Assembly (NCBI RefSeq): GCF_900583165.1
Contig: NZ_UTKY01000016.1
Location: 1 to 64,000, forward strand
Direction of reading: 5' to 3'
DNA length: 64,000 bases
Source of the DNA: Pseudomonas viridiflava
Lineage (GTDB): Bacteria > Pseudomonadota > Gammaproteobacteria > Pseudomonadales > Pseudomonadaceae
In this document: one piece after another, positions 1 to 13,700 of the stretch
Numbering within the stretch: the stretch's first letter is position 1
Layout: every line of letters begins with the position of its first letter
The notes under the pieces: model-generated
Databases searched by the model: none
What the model saw: only the letters and a program-made list of their open reading frames with translations
What the model was told of the DNA's origin: nothing
Program-made: the position numbers and the translations under genes

Positions 1-80
1 ATCCCGAACTCAGCAGTGAAACGATGCATCGCCGATGGTAGTGTGGGGTTTCCCCATGTGAGAGTAGGTCATCGTCAAGA
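1..80 (+). rRNA. rrf: 5S ribosomal RNA, 3' part
   Basis: The first 80 bases match the 3' two thirds of a Pseudomonas 5S rRNA, including the stretch CGATGGTAGTGTGGGG and the 3' end GTAGGTCATCGTCAAG. The 5' part lies outside the window. A strong hairpin and T-tract follow, so this is the end of an rRNA operon. The exact 3' end is estimated to within a few bases. Confidence 0.93.
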
Positions 81-91
81 TTAAATTCCAG

Positions 92-126
92 AACCCCTGT
101 TTGCTAACGCAAACAGGGGTTTTGTT
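92..126 (+). terminator. Rho-independent terminator of the rRNA operon
   Basis: A 13-bp perfect stem (AACCCCTGTTTGC pairing with GCAAACAGGGGTT) with a four-base loop is followed by TTTGTTTT. It begins about 12 bases after the 5S rRNA end and closes the rRNA transcript. Confidence 0.93.
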
Positions 127-244
127 TTGGGCGCGAGAAAAGGCTGCAGGCCAGGGCGTCTCCACGTGATGTCAAGTCCGCCATTTCTATGCAATGGCCT
201 TGAGCATGGTTATTATGCCTGCCTCATTGTGAGGCGATACCTGC

Positions 245-1204
245 ATGCTGACGTTGTTAAAACTACTGAAAGACGGCCATTTCCATTCTGGAGAAGCGCT
301 TGGCGCTGCCTTGGGCGTCAGCCGCAGCGCTGTGTGGAAGCAGCTCCAGCATTTGGAGACTGAGTTAAATCTGCCTGTCCATAAGGTCCGCGGAAAAGGT
401 TACCAGTTGGCATCGCCATTGGTATTCCTGAGTACTGAGTCTATCTTGCTGGATGCTCCTGCCTTGGCATGGCCTGTACATATTCTCGATACGATCGACT
501 CCACCAATGCAGAAGCATTGCGTCTTGTTGATGGTGGTCATGCTGCGCCGTTTCTAGTGCTTGCGGAGCAACAAACGGCAGGGCGTGGACGGCGTGGTCG
601 AAAGTGGGTCAGTCCATTTGCCCAAAATGTGTATTACAGCCTCGTACTGCGCATTGAGGGTGGTCTGCGGCAGCTGGAGGGGTTGAGTCTTGTTGTTGGT
701 CTTGCCGTACTGCAGGCTCTTCGTGAGTCCGGAGCGCATGGAGCTGCCTTGAAGTGGCCCAACGATGTCCTGGTAGCTAATAAGAAGATTGCCGGCATCT
801 TGCTCGAGCTGGTGGGGGATCCTGCTGACATCTGTCACGTTGTAATCGGAATCGGTATCAACGTAAATATGCAGAAAACTGAGGAAGTCGATCAGCAGTG
901 GACTTCGGTGCGGCTCGAGACGGGTTCTGCTGTCGATCGTAATCACTTGGTAGCGCGGTTGAGTACGCAGCTGCAAGACTATTTAGAGCGACATAAAGAG
1001 TCAGGTTTTGCGGCGCTTCAGGGGGAGTGGGAGCAAAATCATTTGTGGCAGGGCCGACAGGTATCGCTTATCGCGGGAGCAAGCCGGGTTGATGGTGAGG
1101 TGCTTGGCGTAGATCGCCAGGGCGCACTGCGTCTAAATGTTGATGGCATTGAAAAAATTTACAGCGGCGGTGAGCTAAGCCTGAGGTTGCGTGATGATTC
1201 TTGA
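245..1204 (+). CDS. birA: Bifunctional biotin--[acetyl-CoA-carboxylase] ligase / biotin operon repressor BirA
   Basis: The 319-residue product activates biotin to biotinyl-AMP and attaches it to the biotin carboxyl carrier protein of acetyl-CoA carboxylase. Residues 1-60 form a winged helix-turn-helix ([13 protein letters not shown]), so it should also act as a transcriptional repressor, as in the two-domain BirA family. The biotinyl-AMP loop GRGRRG lies at 113-118 and the catalytic KWPND motif at 170-174, with a small C-terminal SH3-like domain after about 265. The ATG at 245 gives the family length and has GAGG about ten bases upstream. Its 3' end overlaps coaX by 11 bases, which suggests translational coupling of two cofactor genes. 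Confidence 0.97.
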   Translation: MLTLLKLLKDGHFHSGEALGAALGVSRSAVWKQLQHLETELNLPVHKVRGKGYQLASPLVFLSTESILLDAPALAWPVHILDTIDSTNAEALRLVDGGHAAPFLVLAEQQTAGRGRRGRKWVSPFAQNVYYSLVLRIEGGLRQLEGLSLVVGLAVLQALRESGAHGAALKWPNDVLVANKKIAGILLELVGDPADICHVVIGIGINVNMQKTEEVDQQWTSVRLETGSAVDRNHLVARLSTQLQDYLERHKESGFAALQGEWEQNHLWQGRQVSLIAGASRVDGEVLGVDRQGALRLNVDGIEKIYSGGELSLRLRDDS

Positions 1205-1943
1205 ACTCGACTGTGGGAACAGCTTTATCAAGTGGCGCGTGCTTGAGTTGGGGGGGGCTGTGGTTCGCGCAGAGGGCGTGGTCAGTTCAGATGTTGCGTT
1301 AATTGATAGTTTGATCGCGCTTCCCGGTTTGTTGCTCACACGTTGTCGCCTAGTGAGCGTCAGGGCTTTGGGGGAAACGGACAAGCTGGTTGATGCCCTT
1401 GTAAGCACGTTTGGGGTGGTCGTTTGCTGTGCGGTCTCAGCAAGAGAGATGGGCGGAGTGCGTAACGGCTACGAGGATTTCGAACGCCTTGGTCTTGACC
1501 GTTGGTTGGCGATGCTGGGTGGCTTCAAGTTGGCTTCAGGTGCTTGCTTGGTATTGGATTTTGGTACCGCGGCAACTGCTGATTTTGTTGCGGCAAATGG
1601 CGAACATTTGGGCGGCTTCATCTGTCCAGGTATGCCGCTGATGCGTAATCAGTTGAGAACACATACCCGAAAGATCCGTTATGACGATGAGGCTGCTGAA
1701 AGAGCGCTGGAACGCCTCTCTCCTGGCCACACAACAGTCGAGGCTGTGGAGCGCGGCTGCACGCTGATGCTCAGGGGCTTTGTGCTGACTCAGCTGGAGC
1801 TGGCGCGCACCTATTGGGGGGACAGCTTCACAGTGTTCCTGACAGGCGGTGATGCTGAGTTGGTCTGGGATGCTGTACCGCAGGCGCGACTCGTACCCGA
1901 TCTGGTTTTCGTTGGTCTGGCGATGGCGTGCCCTTTGTCTTGA
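1194..1943 (+). CDS. coaX: Type III pantothenate kinase
   Basis: CoaX phosphorylates pantothenate, the first step of coenzyme A synthesis, in the cytoplasm. The 249-residue protein opens with [12 protein letters not shown], the phosphate-binding motif of the acetate/sugar kinase/Hsp70 fold, and carries DFGTAATAD near residue 122 and [13 protein letters not shown] near 92, all typical of type III enzymes. A GTG at 1191 would add one residue; the ATG at 1194 gives the usual MILELD start. The gene begins inside the end of birA, and its stop abuts the ribosome binding site of the next gene, so birA, coaX and the SPOR gene look like one operon. Confidence 0.96.
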   Translation: MILELDCGNSFIKWRVLELGGAVVRAEGVVSSDVALIDSLIALPGLLLTRCRLVSVRALGETDKLVDALVSTFGVVVCCAVSAREMGGVRNGYEDFERLGLDRWLAMLGGFKLASGACLVLDFGTAATADFVAANGEHLGGFICPGMPLMRNQLRTHTRKIRYDDEAAERALERLSPGHTTVEAVERGCTLMLRGFVLTQLELARTYWGDSFTVFLTGGDAELVWDAVPQARLVPDLVFVGLAMACPLS

Positions 1944-1951
1944 GGTTTTTT

Positions 1952-2398
1952 ATGCGTTGGTTATTTCTGCTTCTGCTCGTTCTCAACGCCTTCTACTACA
2001 TATGGCATCAACAAGAAGCGCCGCTGCGTGCCAAAGATGTAACGCCTCTGAGTCTTTATAAGGGCTCTCAACAGGATATTCGACTGCTCAGTGAGTCGTC
2101 TGATGCAATCGCTCGAAGGGATCGAGCGAAGGTTACTGAGGGGCAAAACACTTGTCTTTACGTCGGTGGTTTTACAGATCTACGTCAAGCGCAGTCTGTT
2201 GAGCAGCGGCTTATAAGCCTGGATATAAAGGTTAAGCTTCAATTGCTGAGTGCTGCTGATGCCTCTGGCTATTGGCTTCGTGTTGCCCCTGAAAGCCGAC
2301 GCCTGGCGGATGATCTGCCCTTTGAAAACCTTGCTAAGGAATTCAATGAGTTAAAACATAAAATAATGTTGTGCGAAGGCGTTGCAACTCTCGAATAG
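1952..2398 (+). CDS. SPOR-domain membrane-anchored protein
   Basis: The 148-residue protein begins MRWLFLLLLVLNAFYYIW, an uncleaved signal anchor of one membrane helix. The C-terminal half (about residues 60-135) has the pattern of a SPOR domain: a strand with CLYVGGFTDLRQAQ, then SVEQRLISLDIKV, then SGYWLRVAP. SPOR domains bind denuded septal peptidoglycan, so a periplasmic wall-binding role is likely but inferred. The ATG at 1952 was chosen over an in-frame GTG at 1928 because TGAGG lies six bases before it and the membrane helix then starts at the N-terminus. PAO1 has an equivalent gene between coaX and the tRNA cluster. Confidence 0.85.
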   Translation: MRWLFLLLLVLNAFYYIWHQQEAPLRAKDVTPLSLYKGSQQDIRLLSESSDAIARRDRAKVTEGQNTCLYVGGFTDLRQAQSVEQRLISLDIKVKLQLLSAADASGYWLRVAPESRRLADDLPFENLAKEFNELKHKIMLCEGVATLE

Positions 2399-2499
2399 TT
2401 TGCATAGAATGGCGCCCGCTTCGCAGTGAAGACCTTTACAGTCTACAAGGTGGAGCAAACGTCAAAGCAGCTAACCTCATAATTTAAATGAGAAAATGC

Positions 2500-2527
2500 T
2501 TGACAGAAGGTCGGCGTGATGTAAAAT
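2500..2527 (+). promoter_or_regulatory. Sigma70 promoter of the tRNA-Tyr-Gly-Thr operon
   Basis: A consensus -35 TTGACA (2500-2505) and a -10 TAAAAT (2522-2527) are 16 bases apart. GCCGGCTCGC follows, a GC-rich discriminator typical of stringently controlled stable RNA promoters. The tRNA begins 14 bases after the -10 box. Confidence 0.85.
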
Positions 2528-2540
2528 GCCGGCTCGCTTA

Positions 2541-2625
<85 letters not shown>

Positions 2626-2649
2626 TTTTTAGCGTGAGCTGCAAGCTCC

Positions 2650-2723
<74 letters not shown>

Positions 2724-2749
2724 AGTTTGCAGGTTGTGCAATGTGTTTC

Positions 2750-2825
2750 GCTCTTGTAGCTCAGTTGGTAGAGCACACCCTTGGTAAGGGTGAGGTCAGC
2801 GGTTCAAATCCGCTCAAGAGCTCCA
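2750..2825 (+). tRNA. tRNA-Thr (GGT)
   Basis: A 76-nt tRNA with acceptor stem GCTCTTG/CAAGAGC, anticodon GGT at 2783-2785 in a CACCC/GGGTG stem, T-loop GGTTCAAATCC and encoded CCA. A terminator follows six bases later, so it ends the first tRNA transcript here. Confidence 0.97.
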
Positions 2826-2831
2826 TATAAC

Positions 2832-2863
2832 AAGGCAGATATGAAAATATCTGCCTTTGTTTT
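2832..2863 (+). terminator. Terminator after tRNA-Thr
   Basis: An 11-bp perfect stem (AAGGCAGATAT/ATATCTGCCTT) with a GAAA tetraloop is followed by TGTTTT. In PAO1 the tufB gene starts at this place; here transcription from the tRNA-Tyr promoter ends instead. Confidence 0.9.
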
Positions 2864-2937
2864 AACAGCTGCCTCGGCTTGATTCTTGTGTTGCTGGCGA
2901 TTTCGCCAGGTGGTTTCAAGTCTGTTGGGGTTGGCTG

Positions 2938-2966
2938 TTGTAAAGTCTTTTTCAGGCCTGCATAAT
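2938..2966 (+). promoter_or_regulatory. Sigma70 promoter of tRNA-Trp-secE-nusG
   Basis: TTGTAA (2938-2943) and CATAAT (2961-2966) are separated by exactly 17 bases. Transcription would start near 2973, shortly before tRNA-Trp at 2987. It lies downstream of the tRNA-Thr terminator, so secE-nusG has its own promoter. Confidence 0.75.
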
Positions 2967-2986
2967 GGTCGGCCTGATTTTGTTTT

Positions 2987-3062
2987 AGGTCAGTAGCTCA
3001 ATTGGCAGAGCGACGGTCTCCAAAACCGTAGGTTGGGGGTTCGATTCCCTCCTGACCTGCCA
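2987..3062 (+). tRNA. tRNA-Trp (CCA)
   Basis: A 76-nt tRNA with acceptor stem AGGTCAG/CTGACCT, anticodon CCA at 3020-3022, T-loop GGTTCGATTCC and encoded CCA end. No terminator separates it from secE 45 bases downstream, so the tRNA is probably processed from a transcript shared with secE-nusG. Confidence 0.97.
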
Positions 3063-3107
3063 GATTCACGTGGTGTATCTGGCTTTCTTTTCACAGGATC
3101 TTCATAG

Positions 3108-3476
3108 ATGACTCCTAAGGCTGAAGCTCAAAGCTCTCGTTTCGATCTGGTCAAGTGGCTAGCTGTAGTTGCCTTGGTGGTCGTAGGCGTTGTTGGCAAT
3201 CAGTACTATTCTGCTTCGCCGATCCTGTACCGCGTACTCGCTTTGCTTGCCCTTGCTGCTGTAGCTGCCTTTGTAGGCCTGCAGACTGCTAAAGGCAAGT
3301 CGTTCGCAGTGCTGGTAAAGGAAGCTCGCACCGAAATACGTAAAGTCGTTTGGCCGACTCGCCAAGAAACCACGCAGACCACGTTGATTGTAGTGGCTGT
3401 TGTACTGGTTATGGCGTTGCTGTTGTGGGGGCTTGATTCCCTGCTCGGCTGGCTTGTTTCCTTGATTGTTGGCTAA
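3108..3476 (+). CDS. secE: Preprotein translocase subunit SecE
   Basis: SecE clamps SecY in the inner-membrane SecYEG protein-conducting channel. The 122-residue sequence has three hydrophobic segments at about 12-32, 37-57 and 88-120, as in the long proteobacterial SecE. The conserved amphipathic stretch before the last helix, VKEARTEIRKVVWPTRQET, is the family signature. The stop lies nine bases before the GTG of nusG, the classic secE-nusG pair. Confidence 0.96.
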   Translation: MTPKAEAQSSRFDLVKWLAVVALVVVGVVGNQYYSASPILYRVLALLALAAVAAFVGLQTAKGKSFAVLVKEARTEIRKVVWPTRQETTQTTLIVVAVVLVMALLLWGLDSLLGWLVSLIVG

Positions 3477-3485
3477 GGGTGTCCC

Positions 3486-4019
3486 GTGGCTAAGCGTTGG
3501 TACGTTGTTCATGCTTACTCGGGTTACGAGAAGCATGTTATGCGCTCTTTGCTGGAGCGCGTAAAGCTGGCAGGCATGGAAGATGGCTTCGGCGAAATTC
3601 TGGTTCCCACTGAAGAAGTGGTTGAAATGCGGAATGGCCAGAAGCGTAAAAGCGAACGCAAGTTCTTCCCTGGCTATGTGCTGGTTCAGATGGACATGAA
3701 TGAAGGTACTTGGCACTTAGTCAAGGACACTCCTCGTGTTATGGGTTTCATTGGCGGTACTGCTGATAAGCCTGCTCCGATCACTGACAAAGAAGCAGAA
3801 GCGATTCTGCGACGTGTTGCTGATGGTAGCGACAAGCCTAAGCCGAAGACGTTGTTCGAGCCAGGTGAGGTTGTTCGTGTCACAGATGGTCCGTTTGCTG
3901 ATTTCAACGGCACCGTCGAAGAAGTTAACTACGAAAAGAGCCGGATCCAAGTGGCAGTGCTCATTTTCGGTCGCTCCACTCCGGTGGAGTTGGAGTTCAG
4001 CCAGGTCGAGAAGGTCTAG
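3486..4019 (+). CDS. nusG: Transcription termination/antitermination protein NusG
   Basis: NusG binds the RNA polymerase clamp, suppresses pausing, and links polymerase to Rho or to ribosomal protein S10. The 177-residue protein has the NGN domain (residues 1-about 115, [17 protein letters not shown] at the start) and a C-terminal KOW domain ([21 protein letters not shown]). The start is GTG, read as MAKRWY, the usual N-terminus. It is coexpressed with secE and followed by a terminator. Confidence 0.97.
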   Translation: MAKRWYVVHAYSGYEKHVMRSLLERVKLAGMEDGFGEILVPTEEVVEMRNGQKRKSERKFFPGYVLVQMDMNEGTWHLVKDTPRVMGFIGGTADKPAPITDKEAEAILRRVADGSDKPKPKTLFEPGEVVRVTDGPFADFNGTVEEVNYEKSRIQVAVLIFGRSTPVELEFSQVEKV

Positions 4020-4034
4020 CTGATCAAGCATCCC

Positions 4035-4064
4035 AACCCCGCAGCCTTAGGCTGTGGGGTTTTG
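4035..4064 (+). terminator. Terminator after nusG
   Basis: The stem ACCCCGCAGCC/GGCTGTGGGGT, with a three-base loop and one G-T pair, is followed by TTTTG. It starts 16 bases after the nusG stop and separates secE-nusG from the L11 operon. Confidence 0.85.
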
Positions 4065-4098
4065 TCGTCACTGGGATAAACGCGCAAGTAACCGGGGA

Positions 4099-4110
4099 GC
4101 CTCTCGAGGC
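4099..4110 (+). promoter_or_regulatory. Hairpin in the rplK leader, possible L1 operator
   Basis: GCCTC-TC-GAGGC forms a short hairpin in the 5' leader of rplK, just after an ACCGGGGA stretch. In Escherichia coli, L1 represses the L11 operon by binding a leader structure that mimics its 23S rRNA site. The position fits, but identity as the L1 site is inference. No clear promoter hexamers were found between the nusG terminator and rplK. Confidence 0.35.
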
Positions 4111-4136
4111 GTTCGAACCCGTAATTGGAGTGCCTC

Positions 4137-4568
4137 ATGGCCAAGAAGATTACCGCTTACATCAAGCTGCAAGTGAAGGCCGCTCAGGCCAACCCAAGCC
4201 CACCCGTCGGTCCAGCTCTGGGCCAGCACGGCGTGAACATCATGGAATTCTGCAAGGCCTTCAACGCCCGTACTCAGGGTCTTGAGCCAGGTCTGCCGAC
4301 TCCAGTGATCATCACTGTATACAGCGACCGTAGCTTCACTTTCGAAACCAAGTCGACCCCGGCTTCGGTTCTTCTGAAGAAAGCTGCTGGTCTGACTAGC
4401 GGTTCCGCTCGTCCTAACACCGTTAAAGTCGGCACAGTAACTCGTGCTCAGCTGGAAGAAATCGCGAAAACCAAAAACGCGGATCTGACTGCAGCTGATA
4501 TGGATGCGGCCGTGCGTACCATCGCCGGTTCTGCTCGTAGCATGGGCCTTAACGTGGAGGGTGTGTAA
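4137..4568 (+). CDS. rplK: 50S ribosomal protein L11
   Basis: L11 binds the GTPase-associated region of 23S rRNA and is needed for stringent activation of RelA. The 143-residue sequence has the N-terminal domain with [17 protein letters not shown] and the C-terminal rRNA-binding domain. An upstream in-frame start at 4125 would add four residues; the ATG at 4137 gives the universal [10 protein letters not shown] start with GGAG eight bases before it. Its stop overlaps the first base of the rplA ATG. Confidence 0.98.
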
Positions 4569-5263
4569 TGGCTAAGCTGACCAAGCGCCAAAAGGCTATC
4601 GCCGGCAAAATCGAAGCAGGCAAGGCCTACAACTTTGTAGACGCTGCTGCCCTGCTGACCGAGCTGTCGACTGTCAAGTTCAGCGAGTCCGTTGACGTTG
4701 CTGTAAACCTGGGTGTAGACCCACGTAAATCCGACCAGGTCGTACGTAGCGCTACTGTGCTGCCACACGGTACTGGCAAGACTGTACGTGTAGCTGTCTT
4801 CACCCAAGGCCCGGCAGCTGAAGCTGCTCTGGCTGCCGGCGCTGATCGCGTTGGCATGGACGACCTGGCTGCCGAAATGAAAGGTGGCGACCTGAACTAC
4901 GACGTAGTTATTGCTTCCCCGGATGCAATGCGCGTTGTGGGTCAGTTGGGTCAGATCCTCGGTCCACGTGGCCTGATGCCTAACCCTAAAGTCGGCACCG
5001 TAACGCCAGACGTCGCTACCGCGGTTAAGAACGCGAAGGCTGGTCAGGTTCGTTATCGCACCGACAAAAACGGCATCATCCACACTTCCGTTGGCAAAGT
5101 CGGTTTCGACGCCGTCAAGCTGAAGGAAAACGTTGAAGCCCTGATCGCTGATTTGAAGCGTATCAAGCCAGCTTCCTCGAAAGGTATCTACGTCAAGCGC
5201 GTTACCCTGAGCACCACTATGGGCCCAGGTCTGGTCATCGACCAAGGCTCGCTGGACGTTTAA
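4568..5263 (+). CDS. rplA: 50S ribosomal protein L1
   Basis: L1 forms the mobile stalk at the ribosomal E site and is the translational repressor of the rplK-rplA mRNA. The 231-residue length is standard. The signature around [16 protein letters not shown], near residue 137, is present. The ATG overlaps the rplK stop (TAATG), so the two genes are translationally coupled. Confidence 0.98.
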
Positions 5264-5462
5264 GACATAAGTTGGCGTGAGAGATTACGCCAATTGAAAA
5301 AATTGGGGTCCCTGCCTGGCGGGGGCTATCCAAGACCGTAGGCGACGCAAGTCTTAAACCTCAAGCCTACGCAGATGGTGCTCCCGGTTCCTTACCGAAT
5401 CAGACACCAAAACGACATCCGGCTCCGGCCAGATGAAACGGTAACAAGCAGGAGTTAAACCC
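5264..5462 (+). promoter_or_regulatory. rplJ leader, L10-type autoregulatory region
   Basis: This 199-base gap holds a structured leader. GTAGGC at 5338-5343 can pair with GCCTAC at 5365-5370, and the GGGGTCCCTGCCTGGCGGGGG segment upstream is also self-complementary. In gamma-proteobacteria the L10-L12 complex binds such a leader and represses rplJL translation. Position and paired elements fit the L10 leader family; the exact fold was not computed. A ribosome binding site (AGGAG) precedes the GTG of rplJ. Confidence 0.6.
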
Positions 5463-5963
5463 GTGGCAATTAATCTCGAAGACAAGAAGGCCATCGTCGC
5501 TGAAGTCAACGAGGCTGCCAAAGCTGCTCTGTCCGCTGTCGTGGCTGATGCCCGTGGTGTGACAGTAGGCGCTATGACCGGACTCCGTAAAGAGGCTCGT
5601 GAAGCTGGCGTATACGTACGTGTTGTACGTAACACCCTGCTCAAGCGCGCTGTTGCTGACACTGAATACAGTGTCCTCAACGACGTGTTCACCGGCCCGA
5701 CTCTGATCGCGTTCTCCAAGGATCATCCAGGCGCTGCTGCCCGTTTGTTCAAAGAGTTCGCCAAGAGTCAGGATAAGTTCGAGATCAAGGCAGCTGCGTT
5801 CGAGGGCAAGTTCCTCGCAGCTAACCAAATCGACGTACTGGCAACACTGCCGACCCGTAACGAAGCTATTTCGCAGCTGATGAGCGTGATTCAAGGCGCT
5901 ACCAGCAAGCTGGCTCGTACTCTGGCCGCAGTTCGCGAGCAAAAAGAAGCCGCCGCAGCCTAA
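5463..5963 (+). CDS. rplJ: 50S ribosomal protein L10
   Basis: L10 anchors the L12 dimers to the ribosomal stalk base and with them represses its own mRNA. The 166-residue protein starts with GTG ([15 protein letters not shown]), with CAGGAG eight bases upstream. The N-terminal rRNA-binding domain includes [14 protein letters not shown], and the C-terminal helix (about 135-166, ending in alanines) is the L12 docking site. It is followed by rplL at 78 bases. Confidence 0.98.
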   Translation: MAINLEDKKAIVAEVNEAAKAALSAVVADARGVTVGAMTGLRKEAREAGVYVRVVRNTLLKRAVADTEYSVLNDVFTGPTLIAFSKDHPGAAARLFKEFAKSQDKFEIKAAAFEGKFLAANQIDVLATLPTRNEAISQLMSVIQGATSKLARTLAAVREQKEAAAA

Positions 5964-6041
5964 GGCTGAGCATCTTCTCTCGCGTATTTTTGTTTATTTC
6001 GATGGCCGAGTAGGCCGTCCCCCAATTCAGGAAATACAGCA

Positions 6042-6407
6042 ATGTCTATCTCCCAAGACGATATCCTCAACGCCGTAGCTGAAATGTCGGTTCTGCAGGT
6101 TGTTGAGCTGATCAAAGCTTTCGAAGAAAAATTCGGCGTTTCCGCTGCCGCTGCTTCTGCCGGCCCAGCCGCTGTTGCTGCTGTTGCTGAAGAGCAAACC
6201 GAATTCAACGTCATGCTGCTGGAAGCTGGCGAGAAGAAAGTAAACGTGATCAAGGCAGTTCGTGAACTGACCGGTCTGGGCCTGAAAGAAGCCAAGGCTG
6301 TAGTTGACGGCGCTCCTGCCCAGGTTCTGGAAGCAGTGTCGAAAGACGCCGCTGACAAAGCCAAAGCTACTCTGGAAGAAGCAGGCGCTAAAGTCGAGCT
6401 GAAGTAA
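6042..6407 (+). CDS. rplL: 50S ribosomal protein L7/L12
   Basis: L12 is the multicopy stalk protein that recruits translational GTPases. The 121-residue sequence has the N-terminal dimerisation domain, an alanine-rich hinge at about 37-52 and the C-terminal factor-binding domain with [22 protein letters not shown] cut by the usual conserved lysines. The gene lies between rplJ and a hairpin that should partly terminate transcription before rpoB. Confidence 0.98.
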   Translation: MSISQDDILNAVAEMSVLQVVELIKAFEEKFGVSAAAASAGPAAVAAVAEEQTEFNVMLLEAGEKKVNVIKAVRELTGLGLKEAKAVVDGAPAQVLEAVSKDAADKAKATLEEAGAKVELK

Positions 6408-6453
6408 GCATCGACCTTGCGTCTCCAGCCCAAGCGTTAAGCTGAAGGCTGAT

Positions 6454-6482
6454 GGCTGGTGGCTCTTGCCACCGGCCTTTTT
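6454..6482 (+). terminator. Attenuating hairpin between rplL and rpoB
   Basis: The stem GGC-T-GGTGGC pairs with GCCACC-G-GCC around a TCTT loop and is followed by TTTTT. It sits 46 bases after rplL and 144 before rpoB. Partial termination here is the known way that enteric bacteria set ribosomal protein output above polymerase subunits; the same function is inferred here. Confidence 0.75.
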
Positions 6483-6626
6483 CCGTTCTTGGCTGTCGAC
6501 TCGGTCGCCGCCATTAACGCGCTGTAGCCACCCGAAGCGGTGGTGCAAACCATGGGGTTTGCAAGATTTTCTGGCTGCTCCCGTCGGAGGGGCCAAACAA
6601 GCAGGTGACCAAGCTGGGGAACGCTG

Positions 6627-10700
<4,074 letters not shown>

Positions 10701-10715
10701 CACGTGACGCGAATC

Positions 10716-10742
10716 GAGAGCGGGGCTGCTTAGCCCGCTCTC
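10716..10742 (+). other. Hairpin between rpoB and rpoC
   Basis: GAGAGCGGG (10716-10724) pairs with CCCGCTCTC (10734-10742). There is no T-tract, so it is not an intrinsic terminator. It sits just before the AGGAGG ribosome binding site of rpoC and could be an RNA processing or stability element. Confidence 0.6.
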
Positions 10743-10764
10743 TGCTCCGCCAGGAGGAAAGGCC

Positions 10765-13700
10765 TTGAAAGACCTACTGAATTTGCTGAAAAACCAGGGT
10801 CAAGTCGAAGAGTTCGACGCCATCCGTATTGGGTTGGCATCGCCTGAGATGATCCGTTCGTGGTCGTTCGGTGAAGTTAAAAAGCCGGAAACCATTAACT
10901 ACCGTACGTTCAAACCTGAGCGTGACGGCCTGTTCTGCGCCAAGATCTTTGGCCCGGTAAAGGATTACGAGTGCCTGTGCGGTAAGTACAAGCGCTTGAA
11001 GCACCGTGGTGTGATCTGCGAGAAGTGCGGCGTTGAAGTTGCACTGGCCAAGGTTCGTCGTGAGCGCATGGCGCACATCGAACTGGCTTCGCCGGTTGCC
11101 CATATCTGGTTCTTGAAATCGCTGCCGTCCCGTATCGGCTTGCTGATGGACATGACCCTGCGTGATATCGAACGCGTTCTCTACTTCGAGAGCTATGTCG
11201 TTATCGACCCAGGCATGACCACCCTTGAAAAAGGTCAGCTGCTGAACGACGAGCAGTACTTCGAAGCGCTGGAAGAGTTCGGCGACGATTTCGATGCCCG
11301 CATGGGTGCCGAAGCTGTCCGCGAACTGCTGCACGCTATCGACCTGGAGCACGAGATTGGCCGTCTGCGTGAAGAAATTCCGCAAACCAACTCCGAAACC
11401 AAAATCAAGAAGCTGTCCAAGCGTCTGAAGTTGATGGAAGCCTTCCAGGGTTCCGGCAACTTGCCAGAGTGGATGGTGCTGACCGTTCTGCCGGTTCTGC
11501 CGCCAGACCTGCGTCCGCTGGTACCGTTGGACGGTGGTCGTTTCGCGACGTCTGACCTCAACGACCTGTACCGTCGCGTGATCAACCGTAACAACCGCTT
11601 GAAGCGCCTGCTCGATCTGTCCGCTCCGGACATCATCGTGCGCAACGAAAAGCGTATGTTGCAAGAAGCTGTCGATGCCTTGCTCGACAACGGTCGTCGT
11701 GGCCGCGCTATTACCGGTTCGAACAAGCGTCCTCTGAAATCCCTGGCTGACATGATCAAGGGTAAGCAAGGTCGTTTCCGTCAGAACTTGCTCGGTAAGC
11801 GTGTTGACTACTCCGGTCGTTCGGTAATTACCGTAGGCCCGACCCTGCGTCTGCACCAGTGCGGTCTGCCTAAGAAGATGGCTCTTGAGCTGTTCAAGCC
11901 ATTCATCTTCGGCAAGCTGGAAATGCGCGGTCTCGCGACCACCATCAAAGCGGCCAAGAAAATGGTCGAGCGCGAACTGCCAGAGGTTTGGGACGTTCTC
12001 GCCGAAGTGATCCGCGAACACCCGGTTCTCCTCAACCGTGCACCGACCCTTCACCGTCTGGGTATCCAGGCGTTTGAACCGGTACTGATCGAAGGTAAGG
12101 CTATCCAGCTGCACCCTCTGGTCTGCGCTGCGTACAACGCCGACTTCGACGGCGACCAAATGGCCGTGCACGTACCGCTGACACTGGAAGCCCAGTTGGA
12201 AGCGCGTGCGTTGATGATGTCGACCAACAACATCCTGTCGCCAGCCAACGGTGAGCCAATCATCGTTCCGTCGCAGGACGTTGTATTGGGTCTGTACTAC
12301 ATGACCCGTGAAGCGATCAACGCCAAGGGCGAAGGTCGTGTATTCGCTGACCTGCAAGAAGTTGACCGTGTGTTCCGTGCCGGCGAAGCCGCACTGCACG
12401 CCAAGGTCAAAGTGCGGATCAACGAAACCGTCAACGACCGTGACGGCGGCAGCGTAAGCGGCACCCGTATCGTCGACACTACTGTCGGCCGTGCGTTGCT
12501 GTATCAAGTTGTGCCAAAAGGTCTGTCCTACGACGTCGTCAACCTGCCGATGAAGAAAAAGGCGATCTCCAAGCTGATCAACCAGTGCTACCGCGTGGTT
12601 GGTTTGAAAGAGACCGTGATCTTCGCTGACCAGTTGATGTACACCGGTTTTGCTTATTCGACCATCTCCGGCGTTTCCATCGGTGTTAACGACTTCGTTA
12701 TCCCGGATGAAAAAGCCCAGATCATCGGTGCTGCTACCGATGAAGTAAAAGAGATCGAAAGCCAGTACGCCTCCGGCCTGGTAACCCAGGGCGAGAAGTA
12801 CAACAAGGTAATCGACCTTTGGTCGAAGGCGAACGACGAAGTGTCCAAGGCGATGATGGCCAACCTCTCGAAAGAGAAGGTTATCGACCGTCACGGCGTG
12901 GAAGTCGACCAAGAATCCTTCAACTCGATGTACATGATGGCCGACTCGGGCGCACGGGGTTCTGCTGCGCAGATCCGTCAGCTCGCCGGTATGCGTGGCC
13001 TGATGGCCAAGCCGGACGGTTCCATCATCGAAACGCCGATTACTGCGAACTTCCGTGAAGGTTTGAGCGTACTTCAGTACTTCATCTCCACTCACGGTGC
13101 TCGTAAGGGTCTTGCGGATACCGCGTTGAAAACCGCTAACTCGGGTTACCTGACTCGTCGTCTGGTAGACGTTGCACAAGACTTGGTTGTTACCGAGATC
13201 GACTGCGGCACCGAGCACGGCCTGCTGATGACTCCGCACATTGAAGGCGGTGACGTTGTAGAGCCGCTGGGTGAGCGCGTACTGGGTCGAGTGATCGCCC
13301 GTGACGTATTCAAGCCAGGTACCGAAGAAATCATCGTTCCTGCGGGCACGCTGGTAGACGAGAAGTGGGTCGAGTTCATCGAACTCAACAGCATCGACGA
13401 AGTGATCGTTCGCTCGCCGATCAGCTGCGAAACCCGCTACGGCATTTGCGCCAAGTGCTACGGCCGTGACTTGGCTCGTGGTCACCAGGTGAACATCGGT
13501 GAAGCGGTCGGCGTTATCGCTGCCCAGTCCATCGGTGAGCCGGGTACCCAGCTGACCATGCGTACGTTCCACATTGGTGGTGCGGCAAGCCGGACCTCCG
13601 CAGCCGACAGCGTTCAGGTGAAGAATGGCGGTACCGTCCGTCTGCACAACCTGAAACACGTTGAGCGAGTGGATGGCCACCTGGTTGCTGTGTCCCGTTC

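Noticed and set aside
2461..2530. Small protein starting at the ATG at 2526 and reading through the tRNAs
   Set aside because: The frame overlaps tRNA-Tyr and tRNA-Gly, which are certain, and the ATG is part of the -10 region.
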